This document shows positions 8,278 through 17,587 of a stretch of 64,000 bases of DNA, piece by piece. The notes under the pieces are model-generated. The model saw only the letters and a list, made by a program, of their open reading frames with translations, did not search any database and had not been told where the DNA came from. The DNA is from Ensifer sp. IC4062 (GTDB lineage: Bacteria; Pseudomonadota; Alphaproteobacteria; Rhizobiales; Rhizobiaceae). Location: assembly GCF_020193575.1 (NCBI RefSeq), contig NZ_JADYVD010000004.1, forward strand, positions 124,001 through 188,000, given 5' to 3'. Position 1 is the stretch's first letter. Every line of letters starts with the position of its first letter. A program made the position numbers and the translations under genes.

Positions 8278-9224
8278 GAGCTTTCAGCTATGAGCGCGCC
8301 TCCACGATCGAAGCGGCTGCAAAAGCCGCCGCCGGCACAGACGGCGCGAAGTTCATCGCCGGCGGCACCAATCTCCTGGACCTGATGAAGCTGGAGATTG
8401 AGACGCCCACGCATCTGATCGATGTCAACAGACTGGGTCTGGACAGGATCGAACCGACGCCGGACGGCGGTCTCAGGATTGGCGCCCTCGTCCGCAATAC
8501 TGATCTTGCCGCCGACGGGCGAATCCGCCGAGACTACGCGCTCCTAGCGCGGGCCTTGCTCGCCGGAGCATCGGGGCAGTTGCGCAACAGGGCGACTACG
8601 GCCGGCAACCTGTTGCAGCGCACGCGCTGTCCTTATTTCTACGACACCAATCAGCCCTGCAACAAACGACAGCCCGGCAGCGGCTGCGCGGCGCTAGGCG
8701 GCTTCAGCCGCCAGCTTGCGGTGGTTGGCGTCAGCGACGCCTGTATCGCGAACCATCCGAGCGATATGGCGGTCGCCATGCGCGCCCTCGACGCGATTGT
8801 CGAGACGGTCCGCTCCGACGGCACCACACGCAGCATCCCGATTGCCGATCTCCATCGCTTGCCGGGGGACACGCCGCACATCGAGCACGTCCTCGAGCGG
8901 GGCGAGTTGATCACAGCGGTCGTTCTGCCGAAGCCTGTAGGCGGCAAGCACATCTACCGAAAGGTTCGTGATCGCGCCTCCTACGCCTTCGCTTTGGTCT
9001 CCATCGCGGCGGTGGTGATGCAAGACGGGACCGGCCGCGTCGCGGCCGGCGGCATCGCACCGAAACCCTGGCGCGACGAGGCTGCCGAACGAGGGCTTCC
9101 AAACGGAGCAAAAGCGGTCACCGCCAAGCTTCTCGCCAACGCTCACCCGACGGAACAGAACGCCTTCAAACTGGCGCTCGTCGAACGCACGCTGAGCGCC
9201 GTTCTTGCCGAAGCGAGGGGATGA
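8274..9224 (+). CDS. paoB: Periplasmic aldehyde oxidoreductase, FAD subunit (PaoB/YagS-like)
   Basis: A 316-residue subunit of the CO-dehydrogenase-flavoprotein family. The FAD motif [11 protein letters not shown] is near residue 28. A cysteine-rich insert around residues 120-145 ([20 protein letters not shown]) corresponds to the extra 4Fe-4S site known in E. coli PaoB, which separates this enzyme from ordinary xanthine dehydrogenases. Its start overlaps the 2Fe-2S subunit's stop. The length matches PaoB. Confidence 0.9.
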   Translation: MRAFSYERASTIEAAAKAAAGTDGAKFIAGGTNLLDLMKLEIETPTHLIDVNRLGLDRIEPTPDGGLRIGALVRNTDLAADGRIRRDYALLARALLAGASGQLRNRATTAGNLLQRTRCPYFYDTNQPCNKRQPGSGCAALGGFSRQLAVVGVSDACIANHPSDMAVAMRALDAIVETVRSDGTTRSIPIADLHRLPGDTPHIEHVLERGELITAVVLPKPVGGKHIYRKVRDRASYAFALVSIAAVVMQDGTGRVAAGGIAPKPWRDEAAERGLPNGAKAVTAKLLANAHPTEQNAFKLALVERTLSAVLAEARG

Positions 9225-9228
9225 GAAA

Positions 9229-11430
9229 ATGAGATTCGACACACCTGCAACGACGAACCCGATCGACCAAGGCAAGGTCGTCGGCCAGCGCATCCATCGC
9301 ATCGACGGCCCGCTGAAGACAACGGGTCGCGCCGTCTATGCCTACGAGTGGCATGATCCGAATACGCACTACGTCTATGGTTATGTCGTCGGCTCGGCAA
9401 TCGCCAAGGGCCGGATCGGGTCCATGGACGTCTCCGCCGCAAAACGGGCGCCTGGCGTGCTCGCGGTCGTCACCTCCGACGGCATAGGGGATCTGAAGAA
9501 GGGCAAGTACAACACCGCCAAGCTCTTCGGCGGCACCGAGATCCAGCACTACCACCAGGCGATCGCGGTGGTGGTCGCGGAAACGTTCGAAGAGGCCCGC
9601 GCTGCCGCCGCGCTCGTCAAGGTCGACTACGCCGAGGAGAAAGGCGTCTTCGATCTGGAGGCGACGAAGGACACCGCCGTCAAGCCGAAGGACGGCGAAC
9701 CGGATTCGGCCGCGGGCGACTTCGATGCCGCCTTCGAAACCGCAGCCGTCAAGTTCGACCAAACCTACACCACGCCGGATCAATCGCATGCGATGATGGA
9801 GCCACACGCTTCCATTGCCGCATGGAATGGCGATGAACTCACGGTCTGGACGTCGAGCCAGATGATCGACTGGTGGCGGAGCGATCTCGCGACGACCGTC
9901 GGGATCGACAAGGAGAAAGTGCAAATCATGTCGCCCTTCATTGGCGGCGGTTTCGGCTGCAAACTGTTTTTGCGTGCAGACGCGGTGCTCGCTGCGCTTG
10001 CCGCACGCGAAGCCAGGCGTCCGGTGAAGGTCGCCCTCCCCCGCCCCTTCCTGATGAACAATACCACTCATCGCCCGGCGACGATCCAGAGGATCCGCAT
10101 CGGCGCGGAGCGCGATGGAAGGATTACGGCGATTGCGCATGAGAGCTGGTCGGGGGACCTCCCTGGCGGAGGCCCCGAAGTGGCCGTTCAGCAGACGCGG
10201 CTGCTTTATGCCGGTGCGAACCGGATGACTGCAACCCGGCTTGCCACTCTCGACCTGCCGGAAGGAAACGCCATGCGCGCACCCGGCGAGGCGCCGGGCA
10301 TGATGGCCCTGGAAATCGCGATCGACGAGATGGCGGAAAGGCTCGGTCTAGACCCGGTCGACTTTCGGATCATCAATGACACTCAAGTCGACCCCGAGAA
10401 TCCGGAGAGGCCATTCTCCCACCGCGATCTCGTCGGTTGTCTTCGCACCGGCGCGGAGCGCTTCGGCTGGCAGGACCGGACGAAGCAGACCGCCACGCGG
10501 CGCGAGGGGAGCTGGTTGGTAGGCATGGGGGTCGCCTCGGCCTTCCGCAACAATCTTCTGGTTCCCTCCGGAGCCCGCGTCCGCCTCGACCGTGAGGGCA
10601 TCGTCACGGTGGAGACCGACATGACCGACATCGGCACGGGCAGCTACACGATCATTGCCCAGACGGCGGCGGAAATGCTCGGTGTCCCGGTTGACAAGGT
10701 TGCCGTCAGCCTGGGTGACTCCCGCTTCCCTGTTTCATCGGGTTCGGGCGGGCAGTTCGGGGGAAACTGCTCCACGGCAGGGGTCTACGCCGCTTGCGTC
10801 AAGCTGCGGGAGGCGGTAGCTCAGAAGCTCGGCTTCAACAGCCCCGATGAACTGACCTTCGCCGGGGGCGAAGTGCGCGTCGGCGACCGCCGCATGCCGC
10901 TGGCACAAGCCGCTGGCGACGAACCGCTCGTGGCTGAGGACCGCATTGAGTTCGGCAAACTTGGTGAGACCCATCAGCAGTCCACTTTCGGTGCCCATTT
11001 TGTCGAGGTCGGAGTCGATGTTGCGACTGGTGAGACGCGAATCCGGCGAATGCTTGCGGTCTGCGGTGCCGGCCGCATCCTCAATCCGATCACCGCACGC
11101 AGTCAGGTGATCGGAGCGATGACGATGGGCGTTGGCGGAGCCCTGTCAGAAGAGCTCGTCGTCGACAAGGAGCGCGGATTCTTCGTCAACCATGACCTCG
11201 CCGGCTACGAGGTACCGGTGCATGCCGACATTCCGCACCAGGAGGTCATCTTCCTCGACGAGACCGATCCGATGTCGTCGCCGATGAAGGCCAAGGGGAT
11301 CGCCGAGCTCGGCCTTTGCGGTGTCGCCGCGGCTGTCGCGAACGCCATTTATAATGCAACGGGCATAAGGGTCCGAGAATATCCGATCACGCTCGACAAG
11401 CTGATCAACGAGCTTCCGGAAGTCAGCTAG
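9229..11430 (+). CDS. paoC: Periplasmic aldehyde oxidoreductase, molybdenum subunit (PaoC/YagR-like)
   Basis: A 733-residue catalytic subunit of the xanthine-oxidase family that carries the molybdenum cofactor and oxidises aldehydes to acids. Visible motifs are the cofactor loop IGGGFGCKLF near residue 240 and the base glutamate in KGIAELGLCG close to the C-terminus. It has no signal peptide, as expected if it rides out with the Tat-tagged small subunit. No paoD-type cofactor-insertion gene follows; a GGDEF-EAL gene comes next on the opposite strand. The natural substrate is uncertain (broad aldehydes in E. coli). Confidence 0.9.
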   Translation: MRFDTPATTNPIDQGKVVGQRIHRIDGPLKTTGRAVYAYEWHDPNTHYVYGYVVGSAIAKGRIGSMDVSAAKRAPGVLAVVTSDGIGDLKKGKYNTAKLFGGTEIQHYHQAIAVVVAETFEEARAAAALVKVDYAEEKGVFDLEATKDTAVKPKDGEPDSAAGDFDAAFETAAVKFDQTYTTPDQSHAMMEPHASIAAWNGDELTVWTSSQMIDWWRSDLATTVGIDKEKVQIMSPFIGGGFGCKLFLRADAVLAALAAREARRPVKVALPRPFLMNNTTHRPATIQRIRIGAERDGRITAIAHESWSGDLPGGGPEVAVQQTRLLYAGANRMTATRLATLDLPEGNAMRAPGEAPGMMALEIAIDEMAERLGLDPVDFRIINDTQVDPENPERPFSHRDLVGCLRTGAERFGWQDRTKQTATRREGSWLVGMGVASAFRNNLLVPSGARVRLDREGIVTVETDMTDIGTGSYTIIAQTAAEMLGVPVDKVAVSLGDSRFPVSSGSGGQFGGNCSTAGVYAACVKLREAVAQKLGFNSPDELTFAGGEVRVGDRRMPLAQAAGDEPLVAEDRIEFGKLGETHQQSTFGAHFVEVGVDVATGETRIRRMLAVCGAGRILNPITARSQVIGAMTMGVGGALSEELVVDKERGFFVNHDLAGYEVPVHADIPHQEVIFLDETDPMSSPMKAKGIAELGLCGVAAAVANAIYNATGIRVREYPITLDKLINELPEVS

Positions 11431-11490
11431 GCTACGGCGCCTAACCGCGCCTCAGCCAGCTGCTTGCCGGGTTCGGATAGACGTTCCTCC

Positions 11491-13683
11491 TTAGGACGAG
11501 GTTCCCTGCGCTCTCCCTGTGCCGAGCAGTTCGCGAAGTGAATTCTTCGACATTGGCTCTGCCAAGTGAAACCCCTGCAATTCGTCACAGCCAAGGTTGC
11601 GCAGGATCTCGCTCTGCTCTTCGGTCTCCACGCCTTCAGCCGTCGTGCGCAGGCCCTTCGCGTGTGCGACGCCAACGATAGACTGCACGATCGCGACGCC
11701 ACCACCGGGCCGGTCGAACGCTTGGACGAAAGAGCGATCTATCTTGATCCGATCAACCTCCAAGCGCTGCAATCGACCAAATGAAGAGAAGCCCGTTCCG
11801 AAATCGTCAAGCGCGAACTTCACGCCGAACTCGCGCAGCGCCGTGATGTTCCTTTCGCAGATGCCGGCTTCATCGAGGAGAGCTGTTTCGGTGATCTCAA
11901 GCTCCAATCTCGACGGCTCAATCCCGAACTGCCGCAGCAGCGAGAAAACTTGAGCAGCATAATGTCGCTGTCCAAGCTCGACCACGGAGACATTCACTGC
12001 AATATCGAGATCCGGAAACTCTCGCGCGGTAGAACAGGCTTCCTTCAGTACGAAGGCGCCGAGCCGATCGATAAGGCCCGAAGTCTCCGCAAGCGGAACT
12101 AAGACTTCCGGAGCTATGGAGCCTTTGTTTGGATGCCGCCAGCGAATGAGAGCTTCAAGCGAGCTTATCTCGTGGGACGCCGCGGAATAGACGGGTTGGT
12201 AGAACACTTCGAGCTGATTGCCAGCTTCCAGCGCCGCTCGCAGATCTTGTTCCAGATCCCGCCTCGTCCTGATCAGTTCGTCCATATGGGAGCCAAAGAT
12301 GGCGTATCGGTTCCGCCCGGACGCTTTGGCGTGATAAAGTGCGATATCGGCCTTCCGCGTAATCTCCACCGGATCGGCAGCATTTCCATGGGCAACCGCC
12401 ACACCTATCGACAGACCGATAAGAACAGGCTGTCCATCTATCTCGAACGGCCTGCGGATCGCAGCGATCAGAGAATCGCAGAGATTCTCGACATCGTCCT
12501 GGCGGGAGTGCTCGACCACGATGGTGAACTCATCGCCACCAATCCTGGAAATAACCGCAGCAATGCCGGCGGTTTCCTTCAGTCGCGTCGCGACTTCTAT
12601 CATCAGCCGATCGCCGACGGGATGGCCGAGTGTATCATTCACTTGCTTAAAGCGGTCGAGATCGAGGTACAGAAGAGCATTCGTCTGGTCGGCTGTTGAC
12701 GCAGCGACCACACGCGCCAGCAACTGATTGAAAGACGCGCGGTTCGCGAGGCCGGTCAACGGATCGTGAAGCGCCAGGTGGTTGATCTCAGCTTGACTTT
12801 GCAGCAGGCGTCTTGACCGCTTCCGCAGTATCATGCTCAGCACGCCAGTGAGTGCGAAAAGACAGAATGCGGCGATCAGAAGAACCGGTGCCGTGGCTTT
12901 CGCCACGTCGGCACCGGGTCTGAACGGCAGCCAGGAGAAATATCCGATCGTTTCACCAGACGACGACACGATCGGCGCATAGGATCGCTCCTGGCCAAGG
13001 TTCGGCACGACAGAAAAGCGCACGTCTTCAAAAACATAGTCCGCACCGAGATGGGTAAGGAAATCGCCATCAAGGAAACGGACGGCTACGTGAAGAAACT
13101 CCCGGCCGGGCTCCTGCAGGATATTACCGGTGTCCGAAACTATCGGCTTCACGCTCACTATCGCCGGCCGGCCGCCGAGGCGAACCAAATCGCTCTCCCC
13201 GATCGACAGCACCTGCTCACTTGTCCCTGTCTCGTCGTTTTCGGCGAGCCTCTTCTGCAGCTGGGCGATGAGCGGCATTGTCTCAGATGCTATGCTTCTG
13301 AACGCGTTTTGCTCCTCGGCCTCTCCGACGAGGAACGCGTATAACGGCTTACGATCCGGGCTGATCACGAATGCGCCGTCATGTCGGAAATAGCTGTGCA
13401 TCCAGCTACCCAGGTTGGAGTCGATCCACTCACGATCCCATTCCTTCGATACTTTTATGACCGCATCATCCCAGACAGTGACACTCTCCTGATCGTGGGC
13501 GATGCTGTATTGCATCTTGGACATGACAAGTTCGATGAGCTGCTGCTGGCGTCCGACTGCCACAGCGTCGGACTGCTGAGTTGACCAACGGACGGCCCAA
13601 TATACGCCAGCCATGAGAGTCATCGCGACTGCCAAAGGCAGCATCGACTTGAAAACCGCGGTGTTACCAACCCAGAATCTCAT
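11491..13683 (-). CDS. CHASE4-GGDEF-EAL cyclic-di-GMP protein
   Basis: A 730-residue membrane protein. There is an N-terminal membrane helix, a periplasmic CHASE4-like sensor (residues 40-240), a second helix near 255-275, a GGDEF domain with intact RIGGDEF, and an EAL domain with SLEALIRW, NVSVVELG and DDFGTGFSS. Both output domains look catalytically competent, so it could make or break cyclic-di-GMP depending on its signal. It is monocistronic and convergent with the aldehyde oxidoreductase. No EcfG-like promoter is seen upstream. Targets such as motility or exopolysaccharide are inference. Confidence 0.9.
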   Translation of the reverse strand: MRFWVGNTAVFKSMLPLAVAMTLMAGVYWAVRWSTQQSDAVAVGRQQQLIELVMSKMQYSIAHDQESVTVWDDAVIKVSKEWDREWIDSNLGSWMHSYFRHDGAFVISPDRKPLYAFLVGEAEEQNAFRSIASETMPLIAQLQKRLAENDETGTSEQVLSIGESDLVRLGGRPAIVSVKPIVSDTGNILQEPGREFLHVAVRFLDGDFLTHLGADYVFEDVRFSVVPNLGQERSYAPIVSSSGETIGYFSWLPFRPGADVAKATAPVLLIAAFCLFALTGVLSMILRKRSRRLLQSQAEINHLALHDPLTGLANRASFNQLLARVVAASTADQTNALLYLDLDRFKQVNDTLGHPVGDRLMIEVATRLKETAGIAAVISRIGGDEFTIVVEHSRQDDVENLCDSLIAAIRRPFEIDGQPVLIGLSIGVAVAHGNAADPVEITRKADIALYHAKASGRNRYAIFGSHMDELIRTRRDLEQDLRAALEAGNQLEVFYQPVYSAASHEISSLEALIRWRHPNKGSIAPEVLVPLAETSGLIDRLGAFVLKEACSTAREFPDLDIAVNVSVVELGQRHYAAQVFSLLRQFGIEPSRLELEITETALLDEAGICERNITALREFGVKFALDDFGTGFSSFGRLQRLEVDRIKIDRSFVQAFDRPGGGVAIVQSIVGVAHAKGLRTTAEGVETEEQSEILRNLGCDELQGFHLAEPMSKNSLRELLGTGRAQGTSS

Positions 13684-13863
13684 TGGCGCTCCTCCCAGGA
13701 CGCTTTCTTATTGATTGGCTCACCGCTTTCCAAGCACCTAGAGCTCCTGCGTGCGTCTAAGTTTTGCGTCACCGATATGAGAAAGGTAGCAACCAAAACC
13801 GATTGTCGGGTTTATTTCGGCCGTTTGTTAATTGGTGCCACTCACAGCGCGGGTACCGGATGA

Positions 13864-13889
13864 GGAACCTAACTCCATCCGCACCCGTT
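13864..13889 (+). promoter_or_regulatory. EcfG/RpoE2-type promoter
   Basis: GGAAC at 13864-13868, 17 bases, then CGTT at 13886-13889, about 30 bases before the ATG of the small hydrophilic gene. It is one of the best consensus matches in the window. Confidence 0.75.
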
Positions 13890-13918
13890 CTTCTTTCAAC
13901 TCGAATGGGAGAAGAGCC

Positions 13919-14101
13919 ATGGCTACCAAAGACACGAACGCAAAGCCCGAACAGGTGAAGCCTGGCGATGTCCATCAGCCCGCGGATCGAAAGAAGCATC
14001 GCGACGAGGAGTCGGTTGCGCCGCCGGCCGTCCAGCCTGCTGGCGCCAAGGACACCAGCGAAAAACCTAAGGTCAATCCGGTCAGTGGCAGTGCGAAGTA
14101 A
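13919..14101 (+). CDS. Small hydrophilic stress-associated protein
   Basis: A 60-residue, highly charged protein rich in Lys, Glu, Asp and Pro with no hydrophobic segment, probably largely disordered. A GGGAGAAGAGCC ribosome site precedes the ATG. The frame is open further upstream but that part overlaps the promoter. The EcfG-type promoter 30 bases upstream suggests expression in the general stress response. I recognise no domain; the composition resembles other small rhizobial stress proteins. Confidence 0.7.
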   Translation: MATKDTNAKPEQVKPGDVHQPADRKKHRDEESVAPPAVQPAGAKDTSEKPKVNPVSGSAK

Positions 14102-14676
14102 TGTTCGTGGAGTCGCAGGGCCGGCCACTGACGGTAGCGCAGCAATCGAAGTCGTTGTCGCCGCCGCAATCTCCGGCGCGATCCCGTGGGCACATGTAAA
14201 CTCCCCTACGGAGATGTTGTCTGTCGGCCCGCCCTTGGCTGCTTGTCAGCTTGCGCTTCGAGCCGCGCGACTGTCCTCTTGATGTGTCTGGCCGTTCATG
14301 CTCGAGGCCCCGGGTCTCACTCATTGACGGGATGATTTCATCGAGCTCGGCGTGGATTGCCGTTGCGGCGGCTTGGTTCGTCGACCGGCACACCCCGCTT
14401 TTCCTCCCCGCATCGCACACCCCAGCGGTCCTCGGTGCAGAGGTAAGGTCAGGAGACCTCCGGCGGGATTGCGAAGAAGCGAATGCACTCGCCTGAGACA
14501 GCGGGCGTTACGAGACGGAATCAGAAAGCGACGATCCTGCGACAAATGTTGGGCCCCGCTGACTCAGCAAAGCAACCGGTCACTGGATGGCGCGCTCGGA
14601 CCCGGTAAGCAAGCTTTGCATATTACGGCTCCGGGACAATCTGCGACGCTTGCCCAGCTACGAGATGCCGAGGTCC
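14102..14676. other. 575 bp without a supported gene
   Basis: Open frames here have arginine-rich, shadow-like composition and no convincing ribosome site. No promoter match, tRNA or repeat was seen. Confidence 0.5.
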
Positions 14677-15078
14677 TCACTCTTCTCCGAGCAGGCCTTT
14701 GATTTCCGCCAGCTTCTTCATGCAGCCCTGCTCGTCGCCCGCTTCGGCCATCTTTCGAGCCTCCGCGACGAGCAGGCTTGGCTTGTCGGCACTTTCACCG
14801 GTCCGTCTGCCAGTTACCTGCTCCTGATGAGGCGAAGTCGCTTCTGTCTGGGAGCCCGTTGATCCTGTTATGTCAGTTCCAACGGCCTGCTTCTGCTTGC
14901 CGGACATGACTTCTTCCTGGTGCTCCGTAACTGGCGCACCAGACTTGCTGCTGGAAGCGCCCGTTTCTGCGGAAACGATAGCTGGCTCGAGTTTCTCGAG
15001 TTCTTGACGGCAATCTGCGAATGCTGGCGCAGCCAACAGAATAGGAAGGGCGGTGGCCGCCATGAGACGTATCAACAT
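14677..15078 (-). CDS. Periplasmic hypothetical protein
   Basis: A 133-residue protein with a clear signal peptide (LIRLMAATALPILLAAPAFA, cleaved after AFA). The middle is a low-complexity Ser/Thr/Gln/Glu region (residues 40-95) and the C-terminal 35 residues form a compact helical part with MAEAGDEQGCMKKLAEIKGLL. Two cysteines, one just after the signal and one near the end, could pair. GAGGAG precedes the ATG at 15078. The EcfG-type promoter at 15127-15152 makes it a stress-induced periplasmic protein. I do not recognise a named family. Confidence 0.75.
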   Translation of the reverse strand: MLIRLMAATALPILLAAPAFADCRQELEKLEPAIVSAETGASSSKSGAPVTEHQEEVMSGKQKQAVGTDITGSTGSQTEATSPHQEQVTGRRTGESADKPSLLVAEARKMAEAGDEQGCMKKLAEIKGLLGEE

Positions 15079-15126
15079 TGTGTGCTCCTCACTCGCTGTT
15101 TCACGCAATGCGTCCGTTGCTGAGCC

Positions 15127-15152
15127 AAACAAGGCTCTACGTGAAGAGTTCC
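15127..15152 (-). promoter_or_regulatory. EcfG/RpoE2-type promoter
   Basis: On the minus strand, GGAAC (15152-15148), 17 bases, GTTT (15130-15127), about 50 bases before the ATG of the periplasmic protein gene. Confidence 0.75.
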
Positions 15153-15508
15153 CGTTAGACGGCTGACTTTCTTCTAAATTCTGCGCGGATCCAATAACAC
15201 GGTTGCCTGTTAGGGATGGTCACTGCATGCTACCAGACTCAGGCAGCTTGTTGGTGTGCCACCGCACCATATTGATCCACGCCTATGCGGATGCTTTGCT
15301 CGGTTCGATGGGATTGCTGCGTAAGGGCCGCCGGAGTGAAAGCGGCAATCGAGACACGCAAGGCAAGCTACCGATCGGGTGCGTAGAGCGGTGGATTGAA
15401 CAATCGAATGCGTCGTCGCGAGCGAAATCGAAAAGATCGTGCAGCTGCATTGCGCGGACCACGGGGAACGCCATCAGACTTGGCCCTCGCCGCTCCACGA
15501 ACGCGGGG

Positions 15509-15583
15509 TCAGCTCAGTCCAAAAAAGGAAAGGACGGCGAGCACGATGACGACGGCGCCTACAAGCCAAATAATATTGTTCAT
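15509..15583 (-). CDS. 24-residue membrane peptide
   Basis: A very short gene encoding 24 residues, almost all one hydrophobic helix (IIWLVGAVVIVLAVLSFFGL). GAAGGAGACC lies seven bases before the ATG, and an EcfG-type promoter is 28 bases further upstream. Site, promoter and peptide together make this a credible single-pass stress peptide of the inner membrane. Function unknown. Confidence 0.75.
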   Translation of the reverse strand: MNNIIWLVGAVVIVLAVLSFFGLS

Positions 15584-15610
15584 TACGGTCTCCTTCAATC
15601 TGCAGTAAAA

Positions 15611-15636
15611 AAACCGCGGCTCAAGCAAAATGTTCC
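15611..15636 (-). promoter_or_regulatory. EcfG/RpoE2-type promoter
   Basis: On the minus strand, GGAAC (15636-15632), 17 bases, GTTT (15614-15611), just upstream of the 24-residue membrane peptide gene. Confidence 0.75.
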
Positions 15637-15766
15637 GCTCGCGAGCACCGCGTGTAGCCTAAGCTAACGCGCGCCGCCTTCGCGGGTCTTCACCAAATGT
15701 ATGTTCACTTGTCGCCCAGCCCCCGGACTTGCACGTGAGACCGGGCGGCGTCTTCGCTGGTCGAGC

Positions 15767-15925
15767 CTAAGACTTTCGCCCGGCGATGGTTTGCATGTCC
15801 TCCATCTTGAGGTCGTCAATTGCTGACAGAGCTTCCTCGGCGGACCGTCCGACATGGCCGCCACTATCAGCTTGGCCTCTGCTTCCTGCTCAAGGTGTAG
15901 ATAGAGCAGTTCCGGCGCCTCGCGC
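15767..15925 (-). pseudogene. Frameshifted remnant of a small protein gene
   Basis: Two minus-strand frames join into one protein-like sequence: an upstream part reading ELLYLHLEQEAEAKLIVAAM and, after a one-base shift near 15840, a downstream part reading EEALSAIDDLKMEDMQTIAG before a TAG. The upstream frame also meets a TGA before any good start. Both parts are acidic and helical, unlike the arginine-rich shadows around them. I read it as a decayed gene for a protein of about 55-60 residues of unknown family. Confidence 0.4.
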
Positions 15926-16043
15926 CGTCACGATACCCCTCCTGGGCGGTAACGGAGTGCGGCTGCCGTAACATTGGAGGCCGCGGAGTTGTCGTAACCG
16001 TCACGACCCGCACTTCGATGATAGAGCCCGTTCGGCCGCTCGG

Positions 16044-16646
16044 TTAGCTCGCCTCCATGAGAAACGTCTCGGTCATCATGAGTTGCAGTTGCACCGAAAA
16101 GCGCTCGCCCAATAGCTCCAACGAGGCGTCATGTGAGTCATCCGCGCTACTGCAAACAGCGTCCTTCAGGAGGATGACTCGGTAGCCGAGGTCGATTGCG
16201 CCCAGGGTGGCGGCGAGAACGCAGACATCGGTTTCACCGCCACTGACAGCGAGAGTCGAGACGCCGGCGCGTTGAAGCCTTAAGTGGAGTGTGCCGTCAA
16301 CCCAGGGTGAATAGGTGCGCTTGTCGTATATTTCGGCTGGCGGAACAAGGGCCGCAAGCGGTTCAATCAACTCAACCATGTCCGGAGGCAGATGCTCACC
16401 GGTCATCATCCACCATTTGGTGTAATAGGCGGCCCATGTTCCCGGCATTCCAGCGGCGTTCGCAGGGGGAATAAAACGGGTGAAGATTGTTTGCTGGGGA
16501 TGACGCCCGGCCACTTCAACAACCTCGGGAGATACCCGCTCCATCCACGGAACGTGCCATGGCGTGTCTTCAGCGAACATCCTCTGCATATCGACACAGA
16601 GATGCCGCCAGTTGCCAAGAGACCCCGTTTGAAACCGCTTTTCCAT
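16044..16646 (-). CDS. Isochorismatase-family cysteine hydrolase
   Basis: A 200-residue alpha/beta hydrolase of the isochorismatase/nicotinamidase superfamily. The triad Asp19 (CVDMQ), Lys109 (YDKRTYS) and Cys142 (GGETDVCV) is intact and correctly spaced. The family hydrolyses amides or vinyl ethers such as nicotinamide, ureidoglycolate-type amides or isochorismate; the substrate is not evident. It lies 13 bases after the preceding 86-residue gene and is probably co-transcribed from the EcfG-type promoter at 16949-16974. The start lacks a strong ribosome site. Confidence 0.85.
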   Translation of the reverse strand: MEKRFQTGSLGNWRHLCVDMQRMFAEDTPWHVPWMERVSPEVVEVAGRHPQQTIFTRFIPPANAAGMPGTWAAYYTKWWMMTGEHLPPDMVELIEPLAALVPPAEIYDKRTYSPWVDGTLHLRLQRAGVSTLAVSGGETDVCVLAATLGAIDLGYRVILLKDAVCSSADDSHDASLELLGERFSVQLQLMMTETFLMEAS

Positions 16647-16659
16647 GTCTCGTGCGCGC

Positions 16660-16920
16660 TCAGGATGGGTCGAATGATTGAGCGCCGAGGGCGGACGAGC
16701 CGTCGTTTCTCCGGAGCCTGCGAAGCTGGTCGACAAGCTGAAGCAGGTTCGACGCATGAGCGGCCGAAGCGTCGCCGCTCTTGGCTATCAACTTCAGCAT
16801 GTCTTCGGCCTCGTCTGCGCTGACCACGCCGCGCAAAACCAACTTTTCGATAAGAACGAGCAATGCTTCCTCAACCCCAAGCGAACGCCGCGCGACTTCT
16901 GTTTCGGATGCATTTTCCAT
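16660..16920 (-). CDS. Hypothetical acidic helical protein
   Basis: An 86-residue protein predicted to be helical, with EEALLVLIEKLVLRGVVSADEAEDMLKLI followed by a leucine-rich segment. GGAGGCACC precedes the ATG. It heads a two-gene unit with the cysteine hydrolase, under an EcfG-type promoter 30 bases upstream. No family recognised. Confidence 0.7.
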   Translation of the reverse strand: MENASETEVARRSLGVEEALLVLIEKLVLRGVVSADEAEDMLKLIAKSGDASAAHASNLLQLVDQLRRLRRNDGSSALGAQSFDPS

Positions 16921-16948
16921 CAGTTTGGTGCCTCCAGTATTTTCTGGC

Positions 16949-16974
16949 TAACGACCGACCAAAATGATTGTTCC
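16949..16974 (-). promoter_or_regulatory. EcfG/RpoE2-type promoter (divergent pair, left)
   Basis: On the minus strand, GGAAC (16974-16970), 17 bases, GTTA (16952-16949), upstream of the 86-residue gene and cysteine hydrolase. Its -35 lies 37 bp from the -35 of a divergent EcfG-type promoter for csbD. Confidence 0.7.
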
Positions 16975-17011
16975 CAGATGAAGCGATAGGCAGAGCAGCG
17001 ACAGGACCGGA

Positions 17012-17037
17012 GGAACCAAAATCGGCCATAGCGAGTT
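17012..17037 (+). promoter_or_regulatory. EcfG/RpoE2-type promoter (divergent pair, right)
   Basis: GGAAC at 17012-17016, 17 bases, AGTT at 17034-17037, about 36 bases before the csbD-like ATG. Confidence 0.65.
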
Positions 17038-17073
17038 CCAGCATTAGGCAAACAAAACGACTAGGAGATAGTC

Positions 17074-17280
17074 ATGGACTGGAATCGTGTTGAAGGTAAT
17101 TGGAAGCAGGTCAAAGGGAAGATCAAGGAACAATGGGGACGGCTTACCGACGACGATCTCGATGAGATCGCGGGCAAGCGCGAGCAACTGGAGGGCAAGA
17201 TCCAGCAACGCTACGGCATTGAAAAGGACCTTGTAAGACGAGATATTGACGATTGGTACCGCCGTCAGACCTGGAACTGA
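17074..17280 (+). CDS. CsbD-family stress protein
   Basis: A 68-residue protein that is a complete CsbD domain: WNRVEGNWKQVKGKIKEQWG, LTDDDLDEIAGKREQLEGKIQQRYG and a basic C-terminus. CsbD proteins are small four-helix general-stress proteins of unknown molecular role, made on stress-sigma induction. The EcfG-type promoter upstream and the strong terminator after the stop mark a monocistronic, highly expressed unit. Confidence 0.95.
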   Translation: MDWNRVEGNWKQVKGKIKEQWGRLTDDDLDEIAGKREQLEGKIQQRYGIEKDLVRRDIDDWYRRQTWN

Positions 17281-17303
17281 CGACGCCGTCAATGCAGATC
17301 GTG

Positions 17304-17334
17304 AGGAACCCCGCCCCGGCGGGGTTCCTTTTTT
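17304..17334 (+). terminator. Rho-independent terminator after csbD-like gene
   Basis: A GC-rich hairpin of about 11 bp (AGGAACCCCGC and its complement) with a 4-base loop runs straight into six Ts, starting 24 bases after the stop. Confidence 0.9.
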
Positions 17335-17587
17335 GTGATTTGCGTTGTAACCGGTTGCGCGGCGCGGTCAGTTGAGACGAATGCCGCTGATCACATCATT
17401 CGCTTCCGTTGACGTTCGATCTGATCCGAGGTGTAAGCCGCCGCTCCGTCGCCAACGCGTCCATTCCGGCTCGGTGCATGCACGCTGCCATGCGGAATCA
17501 AACCAACTGATTCCCGCGCGTTACTGTTGACGCCAACAAGGAATGCCGCCTTTCATGGCGGCAAAGGACGACGCACAATCAACAAAG
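17335..17587. other. 253 bp with at most a marginal small ORF
   Basis: On the minus strand, 17391-17501 holds a TTG-started frame of 36 codons ending YTSDQIERQRKRMM. The tail looks protein-like, but there is no clear ribosome site or promoter, so it is not called as a gene. Confidence 0.3.

Noticed and set aside
14352-14702. Plus-strand frames in 14102-14676
   Set aside because: Arginine- and proline-rich shadow-type translations without start signals.
17391-17501. Minus-strand TTG-started ORF of 36 codons ending YTSDQIERQRKRMM
   Set aside because: The tail looks protein-like, but there is no clear ribosome site, promoter or ATG start.
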